This document shows, piece after piece, positions 19,481-28,099 of a stretch of 64,000 nucleotides of DNA (position 1 is its first letter; each line of letters begins with the position of its first letter). The translations under genes and the position numbers were made by a program. Source of the DNA: Faecalibacterium langellae (GTDB lineage Bacteria > Bacillota > Clostridia > Oscillospirales > Ruminococcaceae); assembly GCF_002549775.1 (NCBI RefSeq), contig NZ_NMTR01000021.1, positions 682,001 through 746,000 of the forward strand, given 5' to 3'. Below the pieces are notes generated by a model, which was not told where the DNA came from, searched no databases, and saw only the letters and a program-made list of their open reading frames with translations.

Positions 19481-20280
19481 AAATTCGATTGGATCAATAT
19501 CTGGTTCAGCATGGTCTGATCCAGAGTCGTGAACGTGCAAAGGCAATGATCATGTCCGGCGTGGTGTTTGTCAACGAGCAGAAGGTGGACAAGGCCGGTG
19601 AGATGATCAAAGAGGACGCCAAGGTCGAGGTGCGCGGCCACGACATCGGCTATGTCAGCCGCGGCGGCCTGAAGCTGGAAAAAGCCATGCAGTGCTTCCC
19701 GCTGACCCCGCGCGGCAAGGTGTGCATGGACATCGGCGCTTCCACCGGCGGCTTCACCGACTGCATGCTGCAGAACGGTGCCGTGAAGGTCTATGCCGTG
19801 GACGTAGGCTACGGCCAGCTGGCCTGGAAACTGCGGACGGACGAGCGCGTGGTGAACATGGAACGCACCAACATCCGTAATGTCACGCCGGATGCACTGG
19901 CAGAGCCCATTGAATTTTTCAGTGTGGACGTCTCGTTCATTTCGCTGCACCACATTTTCCCGGTGGCACAGGCCATCACGACCCCGGATGCCATGGGCGT
20001 CTGCCTGGTCAAGCCGCAGTTTGAGGCTGGCCGCGAGAAGGTGGGCAAAAATGGCGTCGTGCGCGACCCGGCCACCCACCGCGAAGTGCTGCACAATGCC
20101 ATGGGCTACGCTGCCGCCAACGGCTTTGCCGTGCGCGGACTGGACTTCAGCCCGGTGAAGGGCCCGGAAGGCAACATTGAATACCTGATGTTCGTCCAGA
20201 AAAGCGACGAGCCGGCCGTTCTGGACGACAGCGTGGCCGAACAGGTGGTGGCGGCAAGCCACAGCAGCCTGGACCGCTGA
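19477..20280 (+). CDS. tlyA: TlyA family rRNA (cytidine-2'-O)-methyltransferase
   Basis: TlyA/YqxC-family protein, 267 aa: N-terminal S4 RNA-binding domain (RLDQYLVQHGLIQSRERAKAMI) and an FtsJ-like SAM-dependent methyltransferase domain (DIGASTGGFTDCMLQNGA, DVGYGQLAWKLR). Homologues methylate ribosomal RNA; older annotations call it hemolysin A. GTG start at 19477 with AAGGAG upstream, overlapping the dxs stop. The operon position between dxs and nadK is as in other Clostridia. Confidence 0.9.
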   Translation: MKIRLDQYLVQHGLIQSRERAKAMIMSGVVFVNEQKVDKAGEMIKEDAKVEVRGHDIGYVSRGGLKLEKAMQCFPLTPRGKVCMDIGASTGGFTDCMLQNGAVKVYAVDVGYGQLAWKLRTDERVVNMERTNIRNVTPDALAEPIEFFSVDVSFISLHHIFPVAQAITTPDAMGVCLVKPQFEAGREKVGKNGVVRDPATHREVLHNAMGYAAANGFAVRGLDFSPVKGPEGNIEYLMFVQKSDEPAVLDDSVAEQVVAASHSSLDR

Positions 20281-20313
20281 ACGCATTCATTTTATAAAAG
20301 AGGGGCTTCCGGC

Positions 20314-21165
20314 ATGACGATCTACATTTCACCGAATCCCGGCAAGGCTTCCGCCAGCGAGATCGCACTCCGCGCAGCGCAGATCTTGCTGACGCACGGG
20401 GCCGCCGTCCTGATGTGCGAAGACCTGCGGGAGAGCTGCAGCACCATGGGCGTTGTCTACCTGCCGCAGAAGGACTGCCTGGAGCGTGCCGATGTGATCC
20501 TGACCATCGGCGGCGACGGTACCATTTTGCACGAGGCCAATCTCTCGCTGCAGTACGCAAAGCCGATTTTGGGCATCAACCTGGGCCGCTGCGGTTTTCT
20601 GGCTACCTGTGAGATCAGCGAGATGGAAGCAAAGCTCTCCGCCGTGGCCCGGGGCGAATTCAGCCTGGACAACCGGATGCTCCTTTTCGTCCGGGTGCTG
20701 GGGCACGATGGCTGGGAGGGCCACGCCCTGAACGATGTCGTGGTCACGAAGGGCCGCCTGCAGCAGGCCATCGACTTCAGCATTTACTGCGACGACATTC
20801 TCGTGGAGCACTACCGCGGTGACGGCGTGATCGTCGCCACACCCACCGGTTCCACCGCCTATTCACTGGCGGCGGGCGGTCCCATCCTGGATTCCCAGAC
20901 AAAGGGCGTTGTGGTCACGCCGATCTGCCCCCACAGCCTGGCCAGCCCGGCCATGGTCTTTGCACAGGAACGCAAATTGAACATCTGCGTGGGGCAGGTG
21001 GCAGACGATGAGGTTTTCATCAGCTGCGACGGTGCGGCCGGTTTCCCGCTCAAGGCCGGTGCCACGGCAGAGGTGCGGCTCTCCGATCAGGTGGTAAAGC
21101 TGATCACCTTCGGCAAGGCCGATCAGTTCCAGGCCATCGACCAGAAGCTGCGGAGCAGACGATAA
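20314..21165 (+). CDS. nadK: NAD kinase
   Basis: Phosphorylates NAD to NADP. 283 aa. Seen: GGDGT motif (residues 66-70) with the catalytic aspartate, GINLGRCGFLA, and TPTGSTAYSLAAGGP, the conserved ATP/NAD-binding segment. AGAGG lies upstream of ATG 20314. Part of the operon, 33 bases after tlyA. Confidence 0.95.
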   Translation: MTIYISPNPGKASASEIALRAAQILLTHGAAVLMCEDLRESCSTMGVVYLPQKDCLERADVILTIGGDGTILHEANLSLQYAKPILGINLGRCGFLATCEISEMEAKLSAVARGEFSLDNRMLLFVRVLGHDGWEGHALNDVVVTKGRLQQAIDFSIYCDDILVEHYRGDGVIVATPTGSTAYSLAAGGPILDSQTKGVVVTPICPHSLASPAMVFAQERKLNICVGQVADDEVFISCDGAAGFPLKAGATAEVRLSDQVVKLITFGKADQFQAIDQKLRSRR

Positions 21166-21182
21166 CAGGGGAGGCGATTTTT

Positions 21183-21671
21183 ATGGCGCGCAGCCGTAAA
21201 GAAGATGCAAAGAGCAAGGGGGACCGCCTGCAGGCGATTCTTCGGCTCGTACAGGAGTATCCCATCAGCCGGCAGGAGGTCCTTCTGGATCACCTCCGCA
21301 GGGAAGGCTTCGAGGTGACGCAGGCCACGATCTCCCGCGATATCCGGGAGCTGTGCCTGGTGAAGGCAGCCACCGCAGAGGGCTACCGGTATGTTTCCAG
21401 CCGGAGCGAAGGGTTCAACCCCAAAACGCAGAGCCGCTTTGAAACGATCTTTCACGAGTCGGTGCTGGGGGTGGATTATGCCGGGCATGTGGTGCTGGTG
21501 AAGTGCTACTCCGGCATGGCAAATGCTGCGTGCGAGGTTTTTGACGCATTGCAGTGGAAAAATGTTGTCGGAACGCTTTCCGGCGATGACACGTTTTTGA
21601 TCGTTGCCCGCTCGGAGCGCGATGCGAAAACCATCTGCTCGGAGCTGACGCGGCACATCGGACAGAAATGA
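21183..21671 (+). CDS. argR: Arginine repressor ArgR/AhrC
   Basis: Hexameric regulator of arginine metabolism. 162 aa: N-terminal winged-helix (DRLQAILRLVQEYPISRQEVLLDHL then VTQATISRDIRELCLVK) and a C-terminal arginine-binding/oligomerisation domain (GVDYAGHVVLVKCYSGMANA, GDDTFLIV). The N-terminus carries a short basic extension (ARSRKEDAKSK). The place next to recN is conserved in Firmicutes. Confidence 0.93.
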   Translation: MARSRKEDAKSKGDRLQAILRLVQEYPISRQEVLLDHLRREGFEVTQATISRDIRELCLVKAATAEGYRYVSSRSEGFNPKTQSRFETIFHESVLGVDYAGHVVLVKCYSGMANAACEVFDALQWKNVVGTLSGDDTFLIVARSERDAKTICSELTRHIGQK

Positions 21672-21689
21672 TATGCGGGAGAGAGGAAC

Positions 21690-23357
21690 ATGCTGAGCAG
21701 CCTGCAAATTGAAAATGTTGCCGTCATCCAGAAGGCAGAGGTCCACTTCCAGCCGGGCCTGAATGTGCTCACCGGCGAAACGGGTGCGGGCAAATCCATC
21801 CTGATCGACTCCATCAACGCGATCCTCGGCAACCGCACCTCCAAGGACCTGGTGCGCACCGGTGCTGCCAAGGCCGTGATCCGCGCGGCATTCGAGCAGG
21901 TGCCGGATGCCGTTCTGGACAGCCTGGAAAAGGCCGGGTACGAGCGCTCGGATGCGCTGATGCTCAGCCGCGAGATCACCGCCGAAGGCAAAAGCAGCTG
22001 CCGCATCAACGGAATGCCCGCCACGGCTGCCGTGCTGCGGGAGCTGTGCGGCGGGCTGATCAACATCAACGGCCAGCACGACTCGGTGGGCCTGCTGAAC
22101 CCGGCGCGCCACCTGGGCATTCTGGATGACTATGCGCAGAACGACGTGCAGTTCCAGGAATATTATGCGCTGTATCGGGAACTTGTGCGCATCAAGCGCG
22201 AGCTGGATGCCATGATCACCGACGAGGCGGAAAAGCAGCGGCGGGTCGACCTGCTGAGCTATCAGGTGCAGGAGATCGAGAATGCGGCGCTGACCGCAGG
22301 CGAGGAGCAGACGCTGGAAAGCCGCCGCAGGGTGCTGGCGAATGCCTCCACCATCCGGGACCGCATCGCCCAGTGCTACGCGCTGCTTTCCGGCGGTGAC
22401 GAGGCGGCCGGTGCGGTGGACCTTCTGGGCGAAGCTTCCAACGCGGCTTCGGACGCCGCGCAGCTGGACGAGGCGCTTTCCGGCGCAGCCGGTCAGCTGA
22501 CAGACCTTTATTATACGGCCAAAGACGTCGCGGCTGACCTGGTCGGGCGGCTGGATGCCTACGAGACGAACGACGCCGAGCTGGACGAGATCGAGCAGCG
22601 GCTGGACCTGCTCTACAAGCTCAAGCGCAAGTATGGCGACACCGTCGAGGATGTGATCGCATTCGGCCAGAAGGCCCGCGAGGAGCTGCAGAACATTCAG
22701 ACTTCCCAGGAACGCTACGACCACCTGCAGGCGGAAAAGCGCCGCCTGTATGCGCAGGCACGCGAGAAGGCCGAAGTGCTGACCCAGACCCGCCTGCGCG
22801 CCTTTGAAGAATTGAACAAGCGCATCTCCGGCACGTTGGACTTCCTGAACATGCCCGGCGTGCGCATGACGCTGCGCCACACCCGCGGCCCGCTGGCCAG
22901 CCACGGCCAGGACGGCATCGAGTTCTATATCTCCACAAACCCTGGCGAAGCGCCGAAGCCGCTGGCCAAGATCGCGTCCGGCGGCGAGCTGAGCCGCATC
23001 ACCCTGGCCATCAAAAATGCGATGGCCGATAAGGACGCCGTGCCCACCGTGATCTACGACGAGATCGACAGCGGCGTTTCCGGCAAGGCAGCCAGCCGCA
23101 TCGGCGAAGTGCTGCGCCAGAGTGCGCAGGGGCACCAGATTTTGTGCATCACCCACACGGCTCAGATCGCAGCGCTGGCGGACTGCCACCTGCTCATCCA
23201 GAAGAATGTGGAGAACGACCGCACCTATACCGAGATCCACCCGCTGGATACGGAGGGCCGCGTGGAAGCGCTGGCCCGGCTGGTCTCCGGCGACCACGTC
23301 ACCGAGCTTTCCCGCGCAAATGCGCGCGAAATGCTGCAGGAGCGAAGCAAGGCTTGA
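21690..23357 (+). CDS. recN: DNA repair protein RecN
   Basis: SMC-like ATPase acting in double-strand break repair. 555 aa. Seen: N-terminal Walker A GETGAGKSILIDSI, coiled-coil arms, and C-terminal ABC signature and Walker B (KIASGGELSRITLAIKNAM, VIYDEIDSGVSG). Last gene of the operon. In spore formers the next genes are usually spoIVB and spo0A; here the stop codon lies inside the -35 of the tyrS promoter. Confidence 0.95.
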   Translation: MLSSLQIENVAVIQKAEVHFQPGLNVLTGETGAGKSILIDSINAILGNRTSKDLVRTGAAKAVIRAAFEQVPDAVLDSLEKAGYERSDALMLSREITAEGKSSCRINGMPATAAVLRELCGGLININGQHDSVGLLNPARHLGILDDYAQNDVQFQEYYALYRELVRIKRELDAMITDEAEKQRRVDLLSYQVQEIENAALTAGEEQTLESRRRVLANASTIRDRIAQCYALLSGGDEAAGAVDLLGEASNAASDAAQLDEALSGAAGQLTDLYYTAKDVAADLVGRLDAYETNDAELDEIEQRLDLLYKLKRKYGDTVEDVIAFGQKAREELQNIQTSQERYDHLQAEKRRLYAQAREKAEVLTQTRLRAFEELNKRISGTLDFLNMPGVRMTLRHTRGPLASHGQDGIEFYISTNPGEAPKPLAKIASGGELSRITLAIKNAMADKDAVPTVIYDEIDSGVSGKAASRIGEVLRQSAQGHQILCITHTAQIAALADCHLLIQKNVENDRTYTEIHPLDTEGRVEALARLVSGDHVTELSRANAREMLQERSKA

Positions 23358-23382
23358 CAAGGCCGTTTTGTTGTGATAAAGT
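23354..23382 (+). promoter_or_regulatory. Promoter for the tyrS T-box transcript
   Basis: -35 TTGACA (23354-23359), 17 bp, -10 TAAAGT (23377-23382). The -35 contains the recN stop codon, so the two units are directly abutted. Confidence 0.6.
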
Positions 23383-23384
23383 AG

Positions 23385-23677
23385 TTCTCGTTAATAGCGA
23401 TGAAGGGAACAAGTACCCTGTAGCGTTCTGCCCAGAGAAACCCCGGCTGGTGAAAGGGGCCGCAGAGCAGCAGGCGAAATACCTCCCGGAGCTGCAGGCC
23501 GAATGCCGCTTGGCTAGTAGGCTGTGCCGCGTGCGAGCGTTACAAACGCAGGAGTGTCACTCTACTCTGGGGTGCGCACTCGTGAGGCCGCTTCCGTGAG
23601 GGGGCGGCAAACAGAGGTGGTACCGCGAATTTTCTCGCCCTCTGCCAAATTCATTTTTGGCAGGGGGCGTTTTGTTT
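23385..23677 (+). promoter_or_regulatory. T-box riboswitch, tyrosine specific
   Basis: Tyrosyl-tRNA-sensing leader of tyrS. Seen: stem I features (GATGAAGGGAACAAGTA, CCCAGAGA), a specifier region GAAATACCTCCCGGAG in which TAC (23480-23482) would be the tyrosine specifier codon, the T-box AGAGGTGGTACCGCG (23613-23627), and a terminator stem with T run (23636-23677). Uncharged tRNA-Tyr is expected to favour the antiterminator. The specifier choice agrees with the downstream gene. Confidence 0.93.
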
Positions 23678-23709
23678 CCCTCTGCCCCACACAACAGGAG
23701 GAAAAACTT

Positions 23710-24930
23710 ATGACTCTGTACGAAGAACTCCAGGCCCGCGGTCTGGTGGCCCAGATCACCGATGACGAGATCATCGACCTCATCAACAACGGCAAGGCTA
23801 CCTTCTACATCGGCTTTGACTGCACCGCCGACAGCCTGACCGCTGGTCACTTCATGGCCCTGACCCTGATGAAGCGCCTGCAGATGGCGGGCAACAAGCC
23901 CATCGCCCTGATCGGCGGCGGCACCACCATGATCGGCGACCCTTCTGGCCGCACCGACATGCGCAAGATGCTCACCAAGGAGGACATCGCCCACAATGCC
24001 GCCTGCTTCAAGAAGCAGATGGAGAAGTTCATTGATTTCTCCGACGGCAAGGCTCTGATGCTGAACAATGCCGACTGGCTGCTGAACCTGAACTATGTGG
24101 AACTGCTGCGTGACGTGGGTGCCTGCTTCTCGGTGAACAACATGCTGCGCGCCAAGTGCTACGAACAGCGCATGGAGAAGGGCCTGTCCTTCCTGGAATT
24201 CAACTACATGATCATGCAGAGCTACGACTTCTACTACATGTTCCAGCACTACGGCTGCAACATGCAGTTCGGTGGCGACGACCAGTGGAGCAACATGCTG
24301 GGCGGCACCGAGCTGATCCGCCGCAAGCTGGGCAAGGACGCCTACGCTATGACCATCACTCTGCTGACCGATTCCCAGGGCAAGAAGATGGGCAAGACCG
24401 CCGGCAATGCCGTCTGGCTGGACCCCAACAAGACCAGCCCCTTCGAGTTCTACCAGTACTGGCGCAATGTGGGTGATGCCGATGTGATGAAGTGCATCCG
24501 CATGCTCACCTTCCTGCCGCTGGAGCAGATCGACGAGATGAGCACCTGGAAGGACCAGCGCCTGAACGAGGCCAAGGAGATCCTGGCTTACGAGCTGACC
24601 AGCATGGTCCACGGCAAGGAAGAAGCCGAAAAGGCACAGAACGCTGCCCGTGCTCTGTTCAGCGGCAGCGCCATGGACACCGAGCATATGCCCAGCACCC
24701 AGCTGACCGAAGCCGACCTGACCGACGGCTCCATCGGCATCCTGACCCTGATGGTCAAGGCCGGTCTGGCAGCCTCCAACGGCGAAGCCCGCCGTCTGGT
24801 GGTGCAGGGCGGCGTCCTGGCCGATGGCGAAAAGGTGGCAGCACCCTCTGTCAGCTTCACCGCAGAGCAGCTGAAGAAGGGCATCGTCATCAAGAAGGGC
24901 AAGAAGGTCTACCACAAGGTCACGCTGTAA
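23710..24930 (+). CDS. tyrS: Tyrosyl-tRNA synthetase
   Basis: Charges tRNA-Tyr. 406 aa. Seen: YIGFDCTADSLTAGHF with the HIGH-type signature, DPSGRTDMR, GGDDQWSNM, a KMSKS-type loop KKMGKT, and a C-terminal S4 RNA-binding domain. Codon use here is more biased than in the neighbours, as expected for a highly expressed gene. ATG 23710 has AGGAGG upstream. Controlled by the T-box leader. Confidence 0.96.
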   Translation: MTLYEELQARGLVAQITDDEIIDLINNGKATFYIGFDCTADSLTAGHFMALTLMKRLQMAGNKPIALIGGGTTMIGDPSGRTDMRKMLTKEDIAHNAACFKKQMEKFIDFSDGKALMLNNADWLLNLNYVELLRDVGACFSVNNMLRAKCYEQRMEKGLSFLEFNYMIMQSYDFYYMFQHYGCNMQFGGDDQWSNMLGGTELIRRKLGKDAYAMTITLLTDSQGKKMGKTAGNAVWLDPNKTSPFEFYQYWRNVGDADVMKCIRMLTFLPLEQIDEMSTWKDQRLNEAKEILAYELTSMVHGKEEAEKAQNAARALFSGSAMDTEHMPSTQLTEADLTDGSIGILTLMVKAGLAASNGEARRLVVQGGVLADGEKVAAPSVSFTAEQLKKGIVIKKGKKVYHKVTL

Positions 24931-24950
24931 AACGGGAACGCCCGATAAGC

Positions 24951-24992
24951 AAAAAAGGAACTGCTGACATCTTGTCAGCAGTTCCTTTTTCT
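24951..24992. terminator. Bidirectional terminator between tyrS and the YcxB-like gene
   Basis: Perfect long stem (AAGGAACTGCTGACA / TGTCAGCAGTTCCTT) flanked by A and T runs, so it can stop transcription from both converging genes. Confidence 0.92.
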
Positions 24993-25004
24993 GTATAAGC
25001 GCAG

Positions 25005-25550
25005 TTATTTCTGCAGGTCGTGCAGCTTTTCGGCGGGGAGCTTCTGGCTCAAAAATTCCCAGGCGGCATCCAGCCGGTCGTTCATCAGGTAGGCTTTGCC
25101 AGGCTCTACATAAATATAAACGGCGTTCTGGGTGCGGTAGGCACAATGGATGCCGTCCCACGCATGGCGTTCGGTTGGCTCTGCCTTGTCCTGGCTGCCC
25201 ACCATCCAGATGGAAAAGGCGTCATCGGCCAGCTCCAGCCGGTAGAACGGGCGGGGGAAGTGCATCTTCTTCACCTGCTGGGCAAGGCTGTAGAAGTAAG
25301 CGCCGAAGTAGCTGGCCGGCAGGCCGATGCCGACAAGGGCCAGCACAACGGTCAGCAGAGCGGCACCGGGGCGCTTGCCGATCTGTGAAAGGCAGACACC
25401 GGCAAACGCCAGCATGATGACGGCAAAGATCGTGGGCCGCACCCAGCTTTTGCGGTGGTGGAACACATCGAACACGGCAAAATCGCGGAAGCCCTGGGCG
25501 TCCATCTGGATGGAGACCGAGATGGGCTGCGCGGAGATCGTCTGGGACAT
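25005..25550 (-). CDS. YcxB-like membrane protein
   Basis: 181-aa minus-strand protein with two adjacent transmembrane helices (about residues 43-90) and a C-terminal soluble domain that resembles the YcxB-like domain (FYRLELADDAFSIW, WDGIHCAYRTQNAVYIYV, AYLMNDR). Function of the family is unknown. Start 25550 is chosen because AGGAGG lies upstream; a longer in-frame start at 25766 would run through the rpmE promoter. Converges on tyrS and diverges from rpmE. Confidence 0.75.
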   Translation of the reverse strand: MSQTISAQPISVSIQMDAQGFRDFAVFDVFHHRKSWVRPTIFAVIMLAFAGVCLSQIGKRPGAALLTVVLALVGIGLPASYFGAYFYSLAQQVKKMHFPRPFYRLELADDAFSIWMVGSQDKAEPTERHAWDGIHCAYRTQNAVYIYVEPGKAYLMNDRLDAAWEFLSQKLPAEKLHDLQK

Positions 25551-25668
25551 AAAGTCGCCTCCTTTTTCTATCATGGAAATGGTATCACATTTGCCGCAGT
25601 TAGGCAAGGGCAGAGCGCCGCACAGACCGACTTTTCTTAAAAAGTGCTGAAAAAGCCGAAATTTCCTC

Positions 25669-25696
25669 TTGCATTCTTTTGAAATCGTGCTATAAT
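25669..25696 (+). promoter_or_regulatory. Promoter for rpmE, extended -10
   Basis: -10 TATAAT (25691-25696) directly after TGC, with a weak -35 TTGCAT (25669-25674) and 16-bp spacer. The 5' leader to rpmE is about 110 nt and can fold near 25755-25780. Confidence 0.65.
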
Positions 25697-25812
25697 AGTA
25701 AGGCAATCGTTTCCAAGGCCGCTCGACGGGGTAGCCGATATTGAAGGTTGTGATGGGCACATACATTTATAATATGGCCCCGAACGTCAGAACCAGAAAT
25801 GAGGTGAAAAGA

Positions 25813-26013
25813 ATGAAACAGGGTATCCATCCGAACTACGTTGACTGCACCATCACCTGCGCATGCGGCAACGTCATCAAGACTCGTTCCACCAAGCCTG
25901 AGATCCACGTCGAAGTTTGCTCCAAGTGCCATCCTTTCTACACTGGCAAGCAGAAGCTGGTTGACTCCGGCGGACGTGTTGAGCGCTTCAACAAGCGTTT
26001 CGGCCGTAAGTAA
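25813..26013 (+). CDS. rpmE: 50S ribosomal protein L31 (zinc-binding type)
   Basis: 66-aa ribosomal protein bL31. Seen: KQGIHPNY at the N-terminus, cysteines C16, C20 (CTITCACGN), then [15 protein letters not shown], so this is the zinc-binding C+ form. Start 25813 has GAGGTGAAAAG upstream; an in-frame ATG at 25741 lacks one. Monocistronic. Confidence 0.95.
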   Translation: MKQGIHPNYVDCTITCACGNVIKTRSTKPEIHVEVCSKCHPFYTGKQKLVDSGGRVERFNKRFGRK

Positions 26014-26026
26014 TTATGGTTTTTCG

Positions 26027-26056
26027 CGCTGTCTCCTTCGGGAGGCAGCGTTTTTG
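26027..26056 (+). terminator. Intrinsic terminator after rpmE
   Basis: Ten-pair stem (CGCTGTCTCC / GGAGGCAGCG) capped by a TTCG tetraloop and followed by TTTTT. Confidence 0.92.
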
Positions 26057-26243
26057 TTTTGTCGGCAGAAGAAAGCACTGCTTTTTATAATTCTTAAGAA
26101 ATCTTTTTGCATTGCCGCACAGGATTGACTTAGAAATTACACATTTTCCATCTAAAATATACCAGCATGAATCCGAAAGCTGTTTTGCGCCCGGGGCTGC
26201 TCCGGCGGGAAAGGCGGCTTTCCGAAACGAAGGAGCGTTTGCT

Positions 26244-27215
26244 GTGATCGAAGTTTCTCATCTGAGCAAAAAATACGGCACCCGCCCAGCCATTGAAGAT
26301 CTGTCCTTCACGGTGGGGGATGGGCAGATTTTTGGTCTGCTGGGGCCGAATGGTGCGGGCAAATCCACCATCATGAACATCCTCACCGGCTACCTTGCGC
26401 CCACCTCGGGTGAGGTGAAGGTGGCGGGCTTCAGCCTGCCGGAAGAAGCCCAGCAGGCCAAGGCCTGTGTGGGCTACCTGCCCGAGCAGCCGCCGCTTTA
26501 CCCGGAGATGACCGTACAGGAATATCTGGATTTTGCAGCGGAACTGAAGGGCGTCAAAAAGAAGGCTGAGCGCAAAGAACAGGTGCTGAAAGCTGCCCGC
26601 CGCACCGGGCTGGAAGATGTGCTGCCCCGGCTCATCCGCAGCCTGTCCAAGGGTTATCGCCAGCGCGTGGGCATTGCGCAGGCGCTGCTGGGCAGCCCGA
26701 AGCTCATCATTCTGGATGAGCCCACCGTTGGCCTGGACCCGGCGCAGGTCATCGGCATCCGCAAGCTGATCCAGGAACTGGGCCGGACCCACACGGTCAT
26801 CCTGTCCAGCCACATCCTCAGCGAGGTGCAGGCCGTGTGCAGCCAGGTGCTGATCCTTTCCAAGGGCCGTCTGGTGGCTGTGGGTGCCCCGGATGCGCTG
26901 GGGGACAGCTTCGACACCAGCAGCTGCCTGCGGGTCACGGTGCTGGGTGACGGCAAGGCGGTGCTGCGGGCCGTGGGTGCTGTGCCGGGCATCTGCAAGG
27001 CAGAGATCGTGAGCGAAAGCGATGGCCAGGTGACCTTCACGGCCGAGAGCAGGGATTCGACCGACCACCGCGCCGCTGTGTCCCGCGCCCTCACGAAGGC
27101 GGGCTGCACGGTGCTGGAGCTGACGGCCGAGAGCCGCTCGCTGGAGGACGTGTTCCTTGCCCTGACCGAGCGCGGCCCCGCCCAGACGACAGAAGGGGAG
27201 GAAGAAGACGAATGA
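26244..27215 (+). CDS. ABC transporter ATP-binding protein (GldA/CcmA type)
   Basis: ATPase of an ABC-2 type exporter, 323 aa. Seen: Walker A LLGPNGAGKST, Q-loop YLPEQPPLYPEMTV, signature LSKGYRQRVGIAQALLG, Walker B KLIILDEP, and switch SSHIL. The C-terminal extension (about residues 220-310) is usual in this subfamily. GTG 26244 with AAGGAG upstream is the likely start; upstream in-frame ATG 26112 is unsupported. Forms an operon with a permease, a GldG-like protein and a DUF4340 protein, as in gliding-type ABC systems of Clostridia. Substrate unknown. Confidence 0.9.
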   Translation: MIEVSHLSKKYGTRPAIEDLSFTVGDGQIFGLLGPNGAGKSTIMNILTGYLAPTSGEVKVAGFSLPEEAQQAKACVGYLPEQPPLYPEMTVQEYLDFAAELKGVKKKAERKEQVLKAARRTGLEDVLPRLIRSLSKGYRQRVGIAQALLGSPKLIILDEPTVGLDPAQVIGIRKLIQELGRTHTVILSSHILSEVQAVCSQVLILSKGRLVAVGAPDALGDSFDTSSCLRVTVLGDGKAVLRAVGAVPGICKAEIVSESDGQVTFTAESRDSTDHRAAVSRALTKAGCTVLELTAESRSLEDVFLALTERGPAQTTEGEEEDE

Positions 27216-28084
27216 TCGCGATTTTCAAACGTGAGGTCCGCAGCTGCTTCCACGGCATGATCGGTTTTGTGCTCACAGCCTTCATGCTGGCGGCTGCGGC
27301 CATCTATTTTGTGGCACTGAACCTGGGCTACGGCCTGACGGACTTTGGCTATTATACGCTGTGCCGAACCATCTTTGTGCTGCTTTTGTATATCCCGGTG
27401 CTGACGATGCGCTCCTTTGCTGAGGAGCGCCGCACCCGCACCGATCAGCTTCTGCTCACGAGTCCGGTGTCCGTGTGGGGCATCGTGCTGGGCAAATTCT
27501 TTGCGCTGTGCGTCATCTTTGCGCTGCCCTGCATCGCAGACGCCGTCATGATCCTTGTGCTGGCGGCGCTGGGTGCCACCGGCACAGCGACGCTGGCAAA
27601 CTTTGCAGCGCTGCTGTGCTATTACCTTATGGGCTGCGCGGCCATCGCCATCGGCGTGTTCCTGTCCAGCCTGACCGAGAACCAGATCATTGCAGCCGTG
27701 GCAGGCATTGCCGCCCTGCTGGTGGCCTACATGATGCCCAGCCTGCGCAACCTGTTCACGACGGGCAGCGCCGTGGCGCTGGCGCTGTTCACGGTCATTG
27801 CGGCTGTGCTCAGCGTGGCGGCCGGGCTGCGCACCCGCAGCTTCACGCTGGGGTGCCTGCTGTTCGCGGGCTGCTGCGTGGCGCTGACAGCACTGTTCCT
27901 GCTGCAGAGCAGCTGGCTGACCGAGGCCTTCAGCGCCGTGCTCAGCGGGCTGTGCCTGTTCAGCCCCTTTGAGGAATTCGTCAACAGCAGCTTTTCCATC
28001 CCGACGCTGGTCTACTATCTGACCGTCACCGTTCTGTTCCTGTTCTTCACGGCACAGGGGCTGGAAAAGCGCCGCTGGAACTGA
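27212..28084 (+). CDS. ABC-2 type permease (GldF-like)
   Basis: Membrane subunit of the ABC system, 290 aa with six to seven transmembrane helices. Seen: IAIFKREVRSCFHGMIGFV at the N-terminus and RSFAEERRTRTDQLLLTSPVS, a conserved cytosolic loop of GldF/ABC-2 permeases. ATGA overlap with the ATPase gene. No substrate can be read from the sequence. Confidence 0.88.
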   Translation: MIAIFKREVRSCFHGMIGFVLTAFMLAAAAIYFVALNLGYGLTDFGYYTLCRTIFVLLLYIPVLTMRSFAEERRTRTDQLLLTSPVSVWGIVLGKFFALCVIFALPCIADAVMILVLAALGATGTATLANFAALLCYYLMGCAAIAIGVFLSSLTENQIIAAVAGIAALLVAYMMPSLRNLFTTGSAVALALFTVIAAVLSVAAGLRTRSFTLGCLLFAGCCVALTALFLLQSSWLTEAFSAVLSGLCLFSPFEEFVNSSFSIPTLVYYLTVTVLFLFFTAQGLEKRRWN

Positions 28085-28099
28085 GAGGAGGGAACCAAC

